Part shown: positions 9,601 to 18,500 of the stretch, one piece after another
Numbering within the stretch: the first letter of the stretch is position 1
Layout: every line of letters begins with the position of its first letter
Source: Zerene cesonia
Lineage: Eukaryota > Arthropoda > Insecta > Lepidoptera > Pieridae
Direction: 5' to 3'
DNA: 64,000 nucleotides
NCBI RefSeq assembly: GCF_012273895.1
Contig: NC_052109.1
Location: 6,586,432 to 6,650,431 of the forward strand
The notes under the pieces: model-generated
Seen by the model: only the letters and a program-made list of their open reading frames with translations
Database searches by the model: none
What the model was told of the DNA's origin: nothing
Translations under genes and position numbers: made by a program

Positions 9601-12265
9601 GATACAGGCTTGCGCGGGTGAAACCGCGGGGCGCAGCTAGTAATATATAGTAATATAAAGCTGAACTTGCTTGTTAATTTTTTCATTTGAACATGCTAAT
9701 TTCAAGAACTTCTGGACTTATTTTAAAAATTTCTTTTTCAAGGAATGAATCTTTGTAACTTCAGAAAATTTTTCAATCTATCTTCAATACCCTTATCTTT
9801 TATTTAGTAGTGAGTTGTTCAATTAAATAACAAAAATTCTAACTCACTCATAGCATCCAAGTTGATAGCATCTGCTATATTTACTTCCTTCTTGTCAACA
9901 GCGATTGCTTTCTCAAACGCAATTTTCTTAGCTATTTTATTACATTCATTGTACTTTAACTTGGCATCTTGATCATTTGGCCGTACTTTGGTTACCTGTA
10001 AGATGAATATACAAAACTTTTAATTTTAATAAAACACTTTTTTTTAAACAATAAAAAAAAGGTATCTCATTCTGTGCATGCATTACGAACATAACATAGT
10101 AAAACCATATTGAAAGAGAAATTTGATTTTTATGGAAGGCCATATGAAATGGGCTTAGGTTTCTTTGGGATATTGTATACCAGAACTTAGTTAGAATAAC
10201 ATTTAAGAATTTCCAAATAATGTTAAAAATTATCTTTTCTTATTATATTTAGCTGAAGAGATTGTTTCAAGGCACTTATCCCAGGATATAGTACTATACT
10301 ATAGTATCAATTTTTAAACAATCTTTCACCTTTGATATATACACCTGGTGATAACTGAGTGCTATAATCTATATATCCACCATAGGCAAACCAGGTAGTG
10401 CCAACACTTTATTATAAGGATGTATAAAGTTCAGTAGGTCAACTAGTCTAGCAAAAAAGAGGTGCTACTTTATATTAGGAATGCAATACTTTTTAGCCAA
10501 GTAATAGTTAGTCATTGTAATAAGAATATTTTGTTAATAATTCCTCAATAATGTAAATTACAACTTGATATGATAGTTATTTAAAATTTTTGACTTGCCT
10601 TTAAGGGGATTTAGCTCACCTATGTTTTAATTCTCATGGTTTTAGTAAAGTATTTACCATTTAATTAAATCACTGATTACAAATTTGTGACCTTTAATAT
10701 TATAATATAATTGTTATGTCTAGAGCAAAATGTAAATAGATAAGATAGTGGATAAGTAAATACTATGTTAAGGTTCAGTTCTCAAAGTGTCTGCTTTGTC
10801 ATGAGTTTGTTAGAATCTAATAATTCTTTTACTACGATGCATAAAAAAATACTAGCTACATAATTACACTAATATAATAAATGTTAAAGTTTGTTTGGAT
10901 GTTTGTCCGTCAATCACGGTGCAACTACTGAATGGATTTTGATGAAATTTTGTATATATACATACAAGGTATGAGCTGACTTAGGCGATACAATACTTTT
11001 ATCCCGATTAAATGCTCCCTTGGGATAGAACAGGAATCTCGATATCCGGGCAGAGTCTAATTTATTATATTAATACTATCTGCACTGCATTCTGCGATGG
11101 TTTCACTCAGTGACGAACTCACGGACAATAGGAAGTATTTATATAGCCCATGTCTTATTCTGATGTTATAAGCTATATTACTGTAAAGTTTCATTAAAAC
11201 CATTCAGTACTTTTTATGTTTAGAGTAACAATGATTCATTCATCCATACTTACAATATCTCACTTTTATAATATTAGTATGATTATTCTAACACTTTTCT
11301 ATGTCTATATTATCTATATATTATGTGTATGATGTTCACTATAGTGATATGCATATTAATTTATTTATTTAAAGACCTAACATTAAACTTTAACTGCACT
11401 GAGAACCAGGTTTATTTTATAGTATATAAAAACACAACATGTTATTCTTAATGATAAAGATTTTTGTTTTATACACTACTCTAACAGCTATTCAGAATTT
11501 ATTTTCCTTGATAATCAATCTTTGTCATTAATACCCAACTATACAAACTAAATTTATATATTCTAAGATCCAATAGTTATTGGCAACATTGATTAATGGA
11601 AATTCATAATTTTATTTAAAGTTAAAATTGTACGAATTGCTACCATAATTTTAACTTTCCAAGTTTTTCTCAGTTTACCAAATTAGTATCACCCGCTATC
11701 ACGTGCATGACCTCGCAGTAGTAAAATAGTATTTAACATAGTTTCCCACAACAGAGATAAGCAGATAATCCGTCTATATATTGTGTAACTACTAAATCAT
11801 TAAATACTTTCAGTTCCTTACATAATGGAAATCCTTTAGCGCATTTTTGTATTTTCCTAATGACATGTAAGCAGCAGCTCTTCTGTAGTATGCCTTGGTG
11901 TATGTATGATCAAGGGAAATTGCCTGTGATGCATCTGTTAAAGCATACCCAAAATTCTCTAGTCTTAGGTTACATATGCTTCTATTTGCGTAGTAAACTG
12001 CACTCTTGGGATTCTTCTCAATGGCTTTAGTATACAATTCAATAGCACTAATGTAATTTTGCTCTGAAAGAGGTTATAAAGTTTAATTAAATCAAGCCCA
12101 ATAAAAACCTTTGTCATTGTATGTAAACAATATTTTTTTATTCACTGTATAAACTGTTCCTTTATACTTACTTTTAAAATATTCATTAGCTTCATTTTTA
12201 AATTTTTCTGCAGCTTCAAGATCCTCCTGCGACACGGGCCCGGTTAGCTCCTCGTTTTCGGCCAT
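1..12265 (-). CDS. PPP5C: Serine/threonine protein phosphatase 5 (PPP5), partial
   Basis: This is a PPP-family phosphatase with an N-terminal TPR domain that binds Hsp90 and autoinhibits the enzyme. Exons found: 12265-12172, 12063-11822, 9995-9848, 9187-9066, 6063-5793, 5147-4917, [missing], 638-557, 23-1 (continues beyond the window). Phases agree between all adjacent exons that are present. Translation follows animal PP5 end to end: TPR, linker with TIEDEYEGP, then catalytic motifs GDIHG, GDFVDRG and GNHE. About 70 residues, from after PPEDG to the Cys before DAMGN (expected to contain a metal-binding His, the SHE motif and SAPNYC), are not visible. They should be in gap 3629-4628 or 657-1656. 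Known roles include stress and steroid-receptor signalling; nothing here shows regulation. Confidence 0.93.
300..377. repeat. Interspersed repeat fragment, also seen at about 41316-41380
   Basis: The stretch around 327-377 (core AATAAATCGCGTTTAAAATC) recurs with few differences at about 41327-41380, so it is a dispersed element fragment inside a PPP5 intron. Family not identified. Confidence 0.5.
657..1656. other. Assembly gap (1000 N)
   Basis: Exactly 1000 N, the usual placeholder for a gap of unknown size. It separates a PPP5 C-terminal exon (ending 638) from an all-retrotransposon contig. Confidence 0.99.
1657..3129 (-). mobile_element. Non-LTR retrotransposon ORF2 (endonuclease and start of RT), jockey-like, partial
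   Basis: An open frame begins near 3129 after an in-frame stop. It reads IYYQNTRGLKSK, LTETWL, DGGGVLLAI, CILGDFN and DPHHPALDI. These are the ordered motifs of an APE-type endonuclease, with the catalytic His of the last motif. A linker domain and the start of the reverse transcriptase (KGSGADNIAPFF) follow and run into the gap. The frame is intact as far as visible, which suggests a young copy. Jockey/CR1-type assignment is by overall look only. Confidence 0.82.
3172..3627 (-). mobile_element. C-terminal part of retrotransposon ORF1 (FP-protein-like)
   Basis: The frame ends at 3172, about 40 bases before ORF2 begins. It reads NCSRTAKKDR, RPRSIVLQL, YISEHLSPANKFLHAATR and GYRFVWVRNGRIFLRK. 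This is the zinc-finger/FP-like C-terminal domain found in ORF1 of many insect non-LTR elements. Its N-terminal part is lost in the gap at 3629. Confidence 0.8.
3629..4628. other. Assembly gap (1000 N)
   Basis: Exactly 1000 N. It follows PPP5 exon 6 in gene order and is the best candidate location for the missing catalytic exon(s). Confidence 0.99.
4917..6063 (-). CDS. PPP5C: PPP5 exons 5-6: first half of catalytic domain
   Basis: Exon 5 (6063-5793, 271 nt) carries GDIHGQYYDLMNIF and FNGDFVDRGSFSVE, the first two metal-binding motifs of PPP phosphatases. Exon 6 (5147-4917, 231 nt) opens with the rest of RGNHE, then VYGFRGEVTYKY, VLVMHGGLF and RNKEPPED. Its donor is GTTAGT. Codons are GC-richer here than in the flanking introns, as expected for a conserved coding exon. 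Confidence 0.93.
5262..5350 (+). repeat. Degraded tRNA-like SINE head
   Basis: A box-A-like CTCGGTAGTGATTAACG (5284-5300) and a box-B-like GGTTCGGTTCCC (5327-5338) have tRNA spacing. The same head in better condition lies on the minus strand near 38875-38945. No proper acceptor stem is seen, so it is not called a tRNA gene. Confidence 0.5.
6329..6406. repeat. 78-bp direct repeat, copy 1 (at gap edge)
   Basis: This sequence is identical over all 78 bases to 8622-8699. It ends exactly where the N gap begins. It is either a long target-site duplication of the retroelement lying between the copies, or the same intron sequence present twice because two allelic contigs were joined. Confidence 0.9.
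6407..7406. other. Assembly gap (1000 N)
   Basis: Exactly 1000 N within the PPP5 intron between exons 4 and 5. The retroelement whose 5' part lies at 7463-8209 runs toward it. Confidence 0.99.
7463..8209 (-). mobile_element. Non-LTR retrotransposon ORF1, N-terminal part (PHD finger and coiled coil)
   Basis: The likely start is the Met at 8182 (MDKITWGCC). A Cys4-His-Cys3 PHD-type zinc finger follows (CSKCKKKYHSACL ... WYCPECV), then a long charged helix with heptad-like LNKELKPIREEL, and the motif QMEQYIRQNNCEIQCVPEHK typical of FP-like ORF1 proteins. A stop at 7463 ends the frame before the C-terminal domain. The 413 bases between the ORF and the 78-bp repeat are presumably its 5' UTR. Confidence 0.8.
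8622..8699. repeat. 78-bp direct repeat, copy 2
   Basis: Exact match to 6329-6406. Unlike copy 1, it continues into unbroken PPP5 intron sequence on its far side. It directly adjoins the presumed 5' end of the retroelement. Confidence 0.9.
9066..9995 (-). CDS. PPP5C: PPP5 exons 3-4: last TPR helix and linker to phosphatase domain
   Basis: Exon 3 (9995-9848, 148 nt) encodes VTKVRPNDQDAKLKYNECNK and the following lysine-rich helix. Exon 4 (9187-9066, 122 nt) encodes TIEDEYEGPSLEDGQVTVKF and KKLHKKYAYK, the conserved linker that precedes the catalytic domain. The split Thr codon joins them (A at the end of exon 3, CA at the start of exon 4). Confidence 0.92.
9248..9335 (-). repeat. tRNA-like sequence (SINE head or tRNA pseudogene)
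   Basis: On the minus strand GTGGCCGAGAAG resembles box A and GAGTTCGAATCCCGC resembles box B and the T-arm. The bases that should form the acceptor stem do not pair, so a functional tRNA is unlikely. Confidence 0.5.
9427..9642 (-). repeat. Retroposon tail of the CTAGCTGCGCCCCGCGG family
   Basis: Read on the minus strand it starts CTAGCTGCGCCCCGCGGTTT and ends near a TTATAATATTAGTAGGA-type terminus. Many copies occur in this window in both orientations. It resembles the common 3' end of lepidopteran non-LTR elements (RTE-like by general appearance; not searched). Confidence 0.7.
10866..11045 (-). repeat. Retroposon tail fragment
   Basis: The block reading AAAGTTTGTTTGGATGTTTG, then a CCGTCAATCACG stretch, recurs near 55708-55935 and in part near 5190-5220. 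It sits in the PPP5 intron between exons 2 and 3. Confidence 0.55.
11822..12265 (-). CDS. PPP5C: PPP5 exons 1-2: TPR domain
   Basis: Exon 1 (12265-12172) starts with ATG and MAENEELTGP, and ends YFK plus one base at GTAAG. Exon 2 (12063-11822) encodes the TPR helices, with the hallmarks KAIEKNPKSAVYYANRS and AYYRRAAAYMSLGKYKNAL. It ends DFHY at a GTAAGG donor in phase 0. Length and spacing agree with the three-TPR domain of animal PP5. The start is supported because the frame upstream has no better Met and the N-terminus has the usual acidic character. Confidence 0.92.
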
Positions 12266-13393
12266 CGCTTATTTTATAATTAATAGTAAAATTACGTGAA
12301 AAACCTATTTATTGTGACTCGAAGTCTTAATCATAAGAATTATAGAGTTTTTCTTATTTTCATTTACATATTATCCGCATTACGTGAAAAATTAATTTGA
12401 TAGATCACTGAATCAAATTTGATGAGACATCAGACATGAACGATAAAATGAATGAACGATTCTATGAATGACTGATTGATACCGTATGGTGCGATATTAG
12501 ACCAGAATACAAGCTGTTTTGGTCCAAAATTTTGTGTAAATTAAAAAAAAAAAAAAAAATACATTATCATTATTGTTCATTCTAAAAAGTCGAATACCTT
12601 TATTTCCTTTAATAGACATATTCTCCATAATAATATATTTGTAAGAATGTCGTGTTACTTACACTGCTTATAAATTAAGAACGGCTTATTTTTATATTTC
12701 AAAAAATTGACTCCCCTTGGATAAAGAAGTAACAGCTAAAAAATATAAAAAAATATATTTTAAACAAGACCCAACAACAACCCGTGCGGAGCCGAGGCGG
12801 TCAGCTAGTAATTTAATAAATACCTATTCTGTTTGATGCTAGATGGCACTTTAATAAATATACGCTGGATATTAGACTTGATAGAGACGTTACTAGGTAT
12901 GAAAGAAATATAAAGTTTTTTGTTTGTTGCGATCAACTATCCAAAAATACAGTTGCGTTTTGGTAAAGTTATTAAAACGAATTTAAAACTGATTTACCCT
13001 TAGAACCGAGATACTGGGATATTCACAGGATCTATAGATCTTAAACCGAGTAAAACATTATAGGTAAAAGCTTTATTTTTATACCGAGTAAAGCCTGTGA
13101 AAGTCGGGTCAAGTGTTTATAATTTGTAAATATTAAATGGATCATTCTAACTCCGAGACTCATATATCTACTTACTCCTGATGAACAACAAATTCAGGAC
13201 ACTCTGTATTCCAGAAAAAACTGGTTTCAAGATAGCAAGAAGAGATAAATTAAAAAAATTTAAATAATTTTTTGCACTACTTGAGATTTAGCAACAAAAT
13301 AGCACCTAAATCCCCTGTAAAGATCAAAGGAAAAGAATATAATTTACTAAGTTACCTTGCTACCTTACCTTGCTTGCTACCTTGCTACCTTGC

Positions 13394-13823
13394 GATAGAA
13401 TTATTTGCGATATCTGGTGATCGGCGCGAGCAACAAAATCGTGATTTTGGCAACTAATTAGCAACTAAATAGCTACAAAATCACGTACGATTTTCTTTGC
13501 AATTTTGCAATTTTGCTGGTTTTACCTTGCTAGCTTGATATCACGATAGTATTATTTGCGATATCTGGTGATCGACGCGAGCAACAAAATCGTGATTTTG
13601 GCAACTAATTAGCAACTAAATAGCTACAAAATCGTGTACGATTTTCTTTGCAATTTTGCCGGTTTCACCTTGCTAGCTTGATATCACGATAGCATGATTT
13701 GCGATATCTGGTGATCGGCGCGAGCAACAAAATCGTGGTTTTGGTAACTAATTAGCAACTAATTAGCTACAAATTCATATATAGTTTTTATGCAATTTTG
13801 CTGGTTTCACCTTGCTAGCATGA
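13394..13823. repeat. Three-copy tandem repeat, unit about 145 bp
   Basis: Units begin at 13394, 13545 and 13688, each with GATA(G)nATTATTTGCGATATC-type sequence, then GGTGATCGGCGCGAGCAAC and a run of TAGCAACTAA motifs, ending TTGCTAGC. The periods are 151 and 143. The first two copies are closest; the third has drifted. Confidence 0.85.
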
Positions 13824-13975
13824 TAGAGCTGTCAAAACTAACGATGCTTTCAGTTTAAGGCAGTTTTGACAGATTTTTAGATGCTCTAAGTCAAAGGTGT
13901 TGACTGAGAAGGCAGAGGAACACTAAACGAAAACTTAATACCAGCAAAAGTTTCATTCATATTTAAATGGTTTCC

Positions 13976-14063
13976 TAGATATCCACGGCACCCGGGAAAG
14001 GAGCCGTGGGTCATGTCGAATTCCTACCGACTAAAAAAACCCCACTGTGTTCCGTCCAGTCTT
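13976..14063. repeat. Dispersed repeat (GGAGCCGTGGGT family), copy 1
   Basis: It shares GGAGCCGTGGGT, ATTCCTACCGA and CCCCACTGTGTTCCGTC in the same order with 49935-50015. Family unknown. Confidence 0.65.
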
Positions 14064-14222
14064 TAGGAGCTGGTTTTTAACTGAAAACCTATAAATTTTA
14101 AATATTGATTGATTTCATTACCATTGAAAAAAAAATTAATTTGAATTGAATGATTGAGAAAAAACTTATCTACATATAAGCTGAAGTAAGTAAATAATAA
14201 AACAAAGAGTATTTTTTAGTTT

Positions 14223-14228
14223 TTTATT
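14223..14228 (-). promoter_or_regulatory. Polyadenylation signal of polycalin
   Basis: On the minus strand this reads AATAAA, about 87 bases after the polycalin stop codon. Position and sequence suit a cleavage/polyadenylation signal, but the region is AT-rich and chance matches are frequent. Confidence 0.5.
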
Positions 14229-14314
14229 ACGAATAATAAATATAAAATATGCTCACTCAACGTCCTCGACGCAATAATAACAAATTACACTATGTAATAT
14301 TATATTAATACCAT

Positions 14315-15577
14315 TTATGACAAATACATTAGAGCTATGCTAACAAATAATACAATAATACTGCTTTTCACTAATCTCGCGGAGCTTGGCTCAGGGCATT
14401 CGTCACTTTGTTCCACGGTGATGAAGTATTTACTGTTGAATTCTTCACGATTTCGCATGTATGTTTCAATGGCAGCCTCTCCGCCAGGTGTCATTGAACG
14501 AGTTCGACTGAGTTTCCACGCGGAGACTGCAAAAAAAAAAAAAATTTGCGCTTCATTCGAAATTTAAAAATGTGTATTTGAATAATAGAATTGTTAAACG
14601 TGTAAAAAAACAAAAAATTTATAAATCCAGTTCATTGATAGAACAAGACCCTGATTGGTCTTGTTTTAAGATATTGTAAACTGTTTAAAAAAGTTTTATT
14701 AATACAAACGAAAACAAAGAAAATTTTCGATACATTTTACTGTTGAAATGAAATAAATGAAATGAATTTATAAGTTACTTTTGTTTGAAATAATTATATA
14801 AAACAGATATAAAAACATTTGCTTAGATTACCTGCACGACGGAAAGGATCGACATTGACGCAGCTGTATGCGAGCGAATAAGTAAGATAATCTGTTGTTA
14901 GCACGTACAATTCCATTGTGGTATATTGGGGCTCTGTAAAAATATAAATTATGTAGCAATTATAATTGTCTCAGTAAACGTTGAGTTGTTCTATCAGGAG
15001 AGTTTAGTATCTATGTAAGGTGTGTGTGGAACAGCGAGGCATTGTAAGTTTTATGAATATATTATATAGATTATTTTATTAATGAATTCGATTCAAACAA
15101 GAAAATAATTTAATACTAGCTAACTAAATCCCGTTTAGTATGATATTAATTTAATATTAAACTGGCATTAGTTAAACTATTTGTATGATGGATTTTATTT
15201 TATGTAATTTTGACCCCCAAAGCAGAACAAAAGCTGCAAAATTCGGAAAATTTTTATGAAAAAACGTCTCGTATTATGCGTATAATATAATACAGCTTTC
15301 ACGGTCTTTCCATCTATTTATTAAATCAATATTTTTTGAATTTACAAAACATACCGCTCATTCCACGGATAGGAAGAGTCACGATCAGTCTCGCGCTCCC
15401 ATCGAGGGAGCTGATAACAGCAGTTCCTTCAATGGTGTCCAATTCTCCGTCCACCACTTCCCAATTGACGAGAGTCACCACGCCAGTTTGTGTGTCCAAA
15501 GAGTACCTCGCCCCAGTACAGTTGCCTCTCTCCCATGGTTGAGGATACCTTTGCGTTTGGTACCAAGTACCCGTGTA
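14315..15577 (-). CDS. polycalin: Polycalin lipocalin domain 16 and GPI-signal terminal exon
   Basis: Exons are 15577-15355 (223 nt), 14933-14832 (102 nt) and the terminal coding exon 14526-14315 with TAA at 14317-14315. Motifs are YTGTWYQTQRYP, GNCTGARYSL, LYVLTTDYLTYSLAYSC and AWKLSRT. The last exon starts like every type 1 exon (AWKLSRT, helix, EQSDEC) but stops after PEPSSARLVKSS and is followed by the hydrophobic tail IIVLFVSIALMYLS. Small residues (SSA) upstream of a hydrophobic C-terminus with no cytoplasmic residues fit a GPI-attachment signal. This agrees with the membrane anchoring known for polycalins. Confidence 0.88.
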
Positions 15578-18500
15578 CTGTTAGACAAAATGATATGTTT
15601 AAAAATGTTGTATAGATATTTAGAGATTTTGTAAGTTTCAAATTCCCCCCTCTAACAATTAAAAAGACATTTTGCAATTACTCCTAATCATTAAGTCATT
15701 TCAAGATAAGTATAAATACTTAACTTGAAATGGATACTTGCTTTATTCCTATTGTAATTTGCTTCTAAAATTACACATAAAGTTAAAAAAGGTACCTGTG
15801 CAGCATCAAATCTCATTTCAACTGGAATATTCTGATCACATTGTCCAGGTAAGATGACCTGGTTCCCAGTGGGTTCAGGATAGTGGAAGCAGGCTCCATC
15901 GCTCTGGTCGACTGGTAGGTAAAATTGCGGTTCGAGGACACGTCTCTCGGCTATAACTTCTGACATTATGTTCTGCGCATTCTGCGACAGAGCACGCGCT
16001 TTGCTGTGTTTTGCACTCCATACTGTGAAGGGGAAAAAAATCGTCTTGATAAATTGTAAAAAATAAATATAATAAATAATAAAATTTGTCAAATTAATAA
16101 ATAATTGGTAAAATATTTATTGACGCTACCGTAAATTGTAATAGAATAAGAATTTAGCAAAACTAGGTACAGGAATATTTTCATTAATAAATATGGACTG
16201 GAGTAATCCTATATGAAGTACATTTTTTTATCCATCCATTTACATTTACTCGCAAATATTACTTACCTCGTTTATAATCAGCATTTATATTTTCGCAAGA
16301 GTATAGAAGAGAGTATGTTTCGTAATCGGTCGCAAGAACCCAGATATCTGAAAAGGAATTAGTTTTATTAAACAATGAATATAACGATTAATTAGAGCTA
16401 GTTTTGCCTGGATCTCATGAAAGTTGATAGATAAACAACCAATCTCTTAATCTTTCTGAGGCGTTTTGTAGATTTTGGCTTGGCTCATGATGTGTGACCT
16501 TATACTAAAATCTAGACCTTAATAAAATAAATTAAGAATTATTATTAAGTTTAAATAATAAGTATTAATGTGTGTATATTACGATGAATACCTAAGGAAA
16601 TAGAAAATTATTTCGGTTGTATAAAGCTACGTTATTCCTGAATTACTCAATTATAAATCAATTAATGTAGGATAAGGAATATTACCACAGTTTATTGAAA
16701 TAATTGGGATTATTTATATTTTATATAGTTTATTGATATAATTGTTTTTACCAACAACTCGTCCATCGCTATATGTTTTTCTTAATCTTCCATTGCTGCT
16801 GGCAGTGAGGGTGCTCACAACCACGGTCGCGTTGTTGTTTTTAACACCAGTCTCTATTAACTGATATGTTGAGCCAGATGCTCGGATTTCAGAGCTTACG
16901 CAGGAGCCAGGGTTGGAGTCTGTCGGGTACGCTTCGATCTCATGCCACCAGCCCAAGTACTGTAAATTTTAAATATATCGGTAGTAGTTCGGTGGGTAGT
17001 TGGGTTACCTTAAAAGTGTGATGTGCGCCATAATTTCTTGTTTCGCCAAAGTTTCTTGTGTTAAGCGAGTTGGAAAAAAAATTGTGTCGGCGACGACGGC
17101 TCATCATTTCGAGACCACACAACTAACTCTCTAGATTCAGAAATATTTAAATAGTTATATTATGCACAATCAAACTGTAAAATGATACGTGAAATAAATC
17201 ATCTGTTTTCGTTACCAGTTAAGGTTGATGAAGATGTCTTTTAACATTAGAATTTATCCTTTTAAAACAGCCGATATATCGGGCCATTAGGAGTAAGTGT
17301 AAGAAATCTTACCTTCTGTATATCGAATCCTTGAACACCTTCTACAGGGTCGCACTGACTTCTGAAAACTGGGGCTTGGTCTCTGTCCACTTGTGGTATG
17401 TAGAAGCAAGCTTCATCAGACTGGCTACTTGGAATATAATACGACTCCAGCAGTCCCTGGGTGTTGTTGATGATTGTGCTCATTGCCGCTTCAAACTGGG
17501 GAGCGAGCGTTTTGTCTCTGCTCAGTTTCCAACTGGTTACTGGAAGTTGATTCGACATTGAAAGGAGTTGGTACCAATATAATAAGTACATGTTTCTGCA
17601 TATGTTAAGCCAAAAATATATGTGACCAGACTAATATCCACCAGGAGTTTGTGAAAAGCGCTTTATTTATATAAGGTTTATACTAAATCTGCTTATAAAC
17701 AACAAACCTTGTCTATTCTTTCCATCATCTATGTTTCTACAGCTGTATACCAAAGCGTAATTGTCGTAGTCAGTATCCAGAATGTAATAATTCGAAACCG
17801 TAGAAACTGAAAAAGAATGGTAAACCATAAATCACAATATTGTCGGCGATAGAATCGTTGAAATCGTTTTGTACATAAAATTGCAAGTGGGTAAAAAGAT
17901 TCAAAAGAATTTAAAGTGAACGAGTTAATTTGAAGACTGTCAGGATCGTGTATCCAGCACCACAAAGGAAACATCTAATTTGTCCCCCCAGAGTCAATTT
18001 CCAGGCTAAAATACTGCATTTACAAAGTAGATTTAAATTGGACTAAGGTCTAGGACTGAGGTTATCAATCAGGTTTCATTTACTTATAAATAGGTACTTG
18101 TTTTGACGAAATCCGTCTTAAAATGGACGTTCATGTCCCGGTTTATTTCATAATTTCAGGCTTGTAGCATGAAAATACCGTATATTTACAAATTCACTGT
18201 TTACAAAATTTATTTACATATCGACCAAAACCTGTTAGTTAACTTACATCCAGGGAAATTGAAGGTGACCTCGAGGACGCCGCTTCCGTCAGTGGATGCC
18301 ACTACGGCAGTAGCGTAAGCGACATCTAGCGTGCGATTGGTTACTTGGGTATTCATAACGGAGACGACAACGCCATCTGTCGTGCTGTAGTAGGCGCGAG
18401 CGCAATCGCCATCTTGAAATGGTTGAGGGTAACTCGCTAATTGGTACCACTTGCCTAAATACTGAAATTATATGATTGCATTTTACTTCCTATTAAGTTG

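Larger units (their letters stand above)
12266..14314. other. Intergenic region between PPP5 and polycalin
   Basis: Both neighbours are transcribed on the minus strand, so this holds the 3' UTR of polycalin and the promoter of PPP5. It contains a poly(A) run near 12543-12559, a retroposon end near 12770-12812, a three-copy tandem repeat (13394-13823) and a dispersed repeat (13976-14063). No coding frame with family support is seen. No TATA box or initiator could be assigned with confidence. Confidence 0.6.

Noticed and set aside
13394..13823. CRISPR-like array
   Set aside because: Repeat units are about 145 bp with no short repeat/unique spacer structure, and the DNA is animal.
15336..15542. 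Plus-strand frames opposite lipocalin exons (also 14337-14567, 17331-17561, 25295-25651, 32000-32163)
   Set aside because: They are antisense shadows of well-supported minus-strand exons, or run through a SINE, and show no family features.
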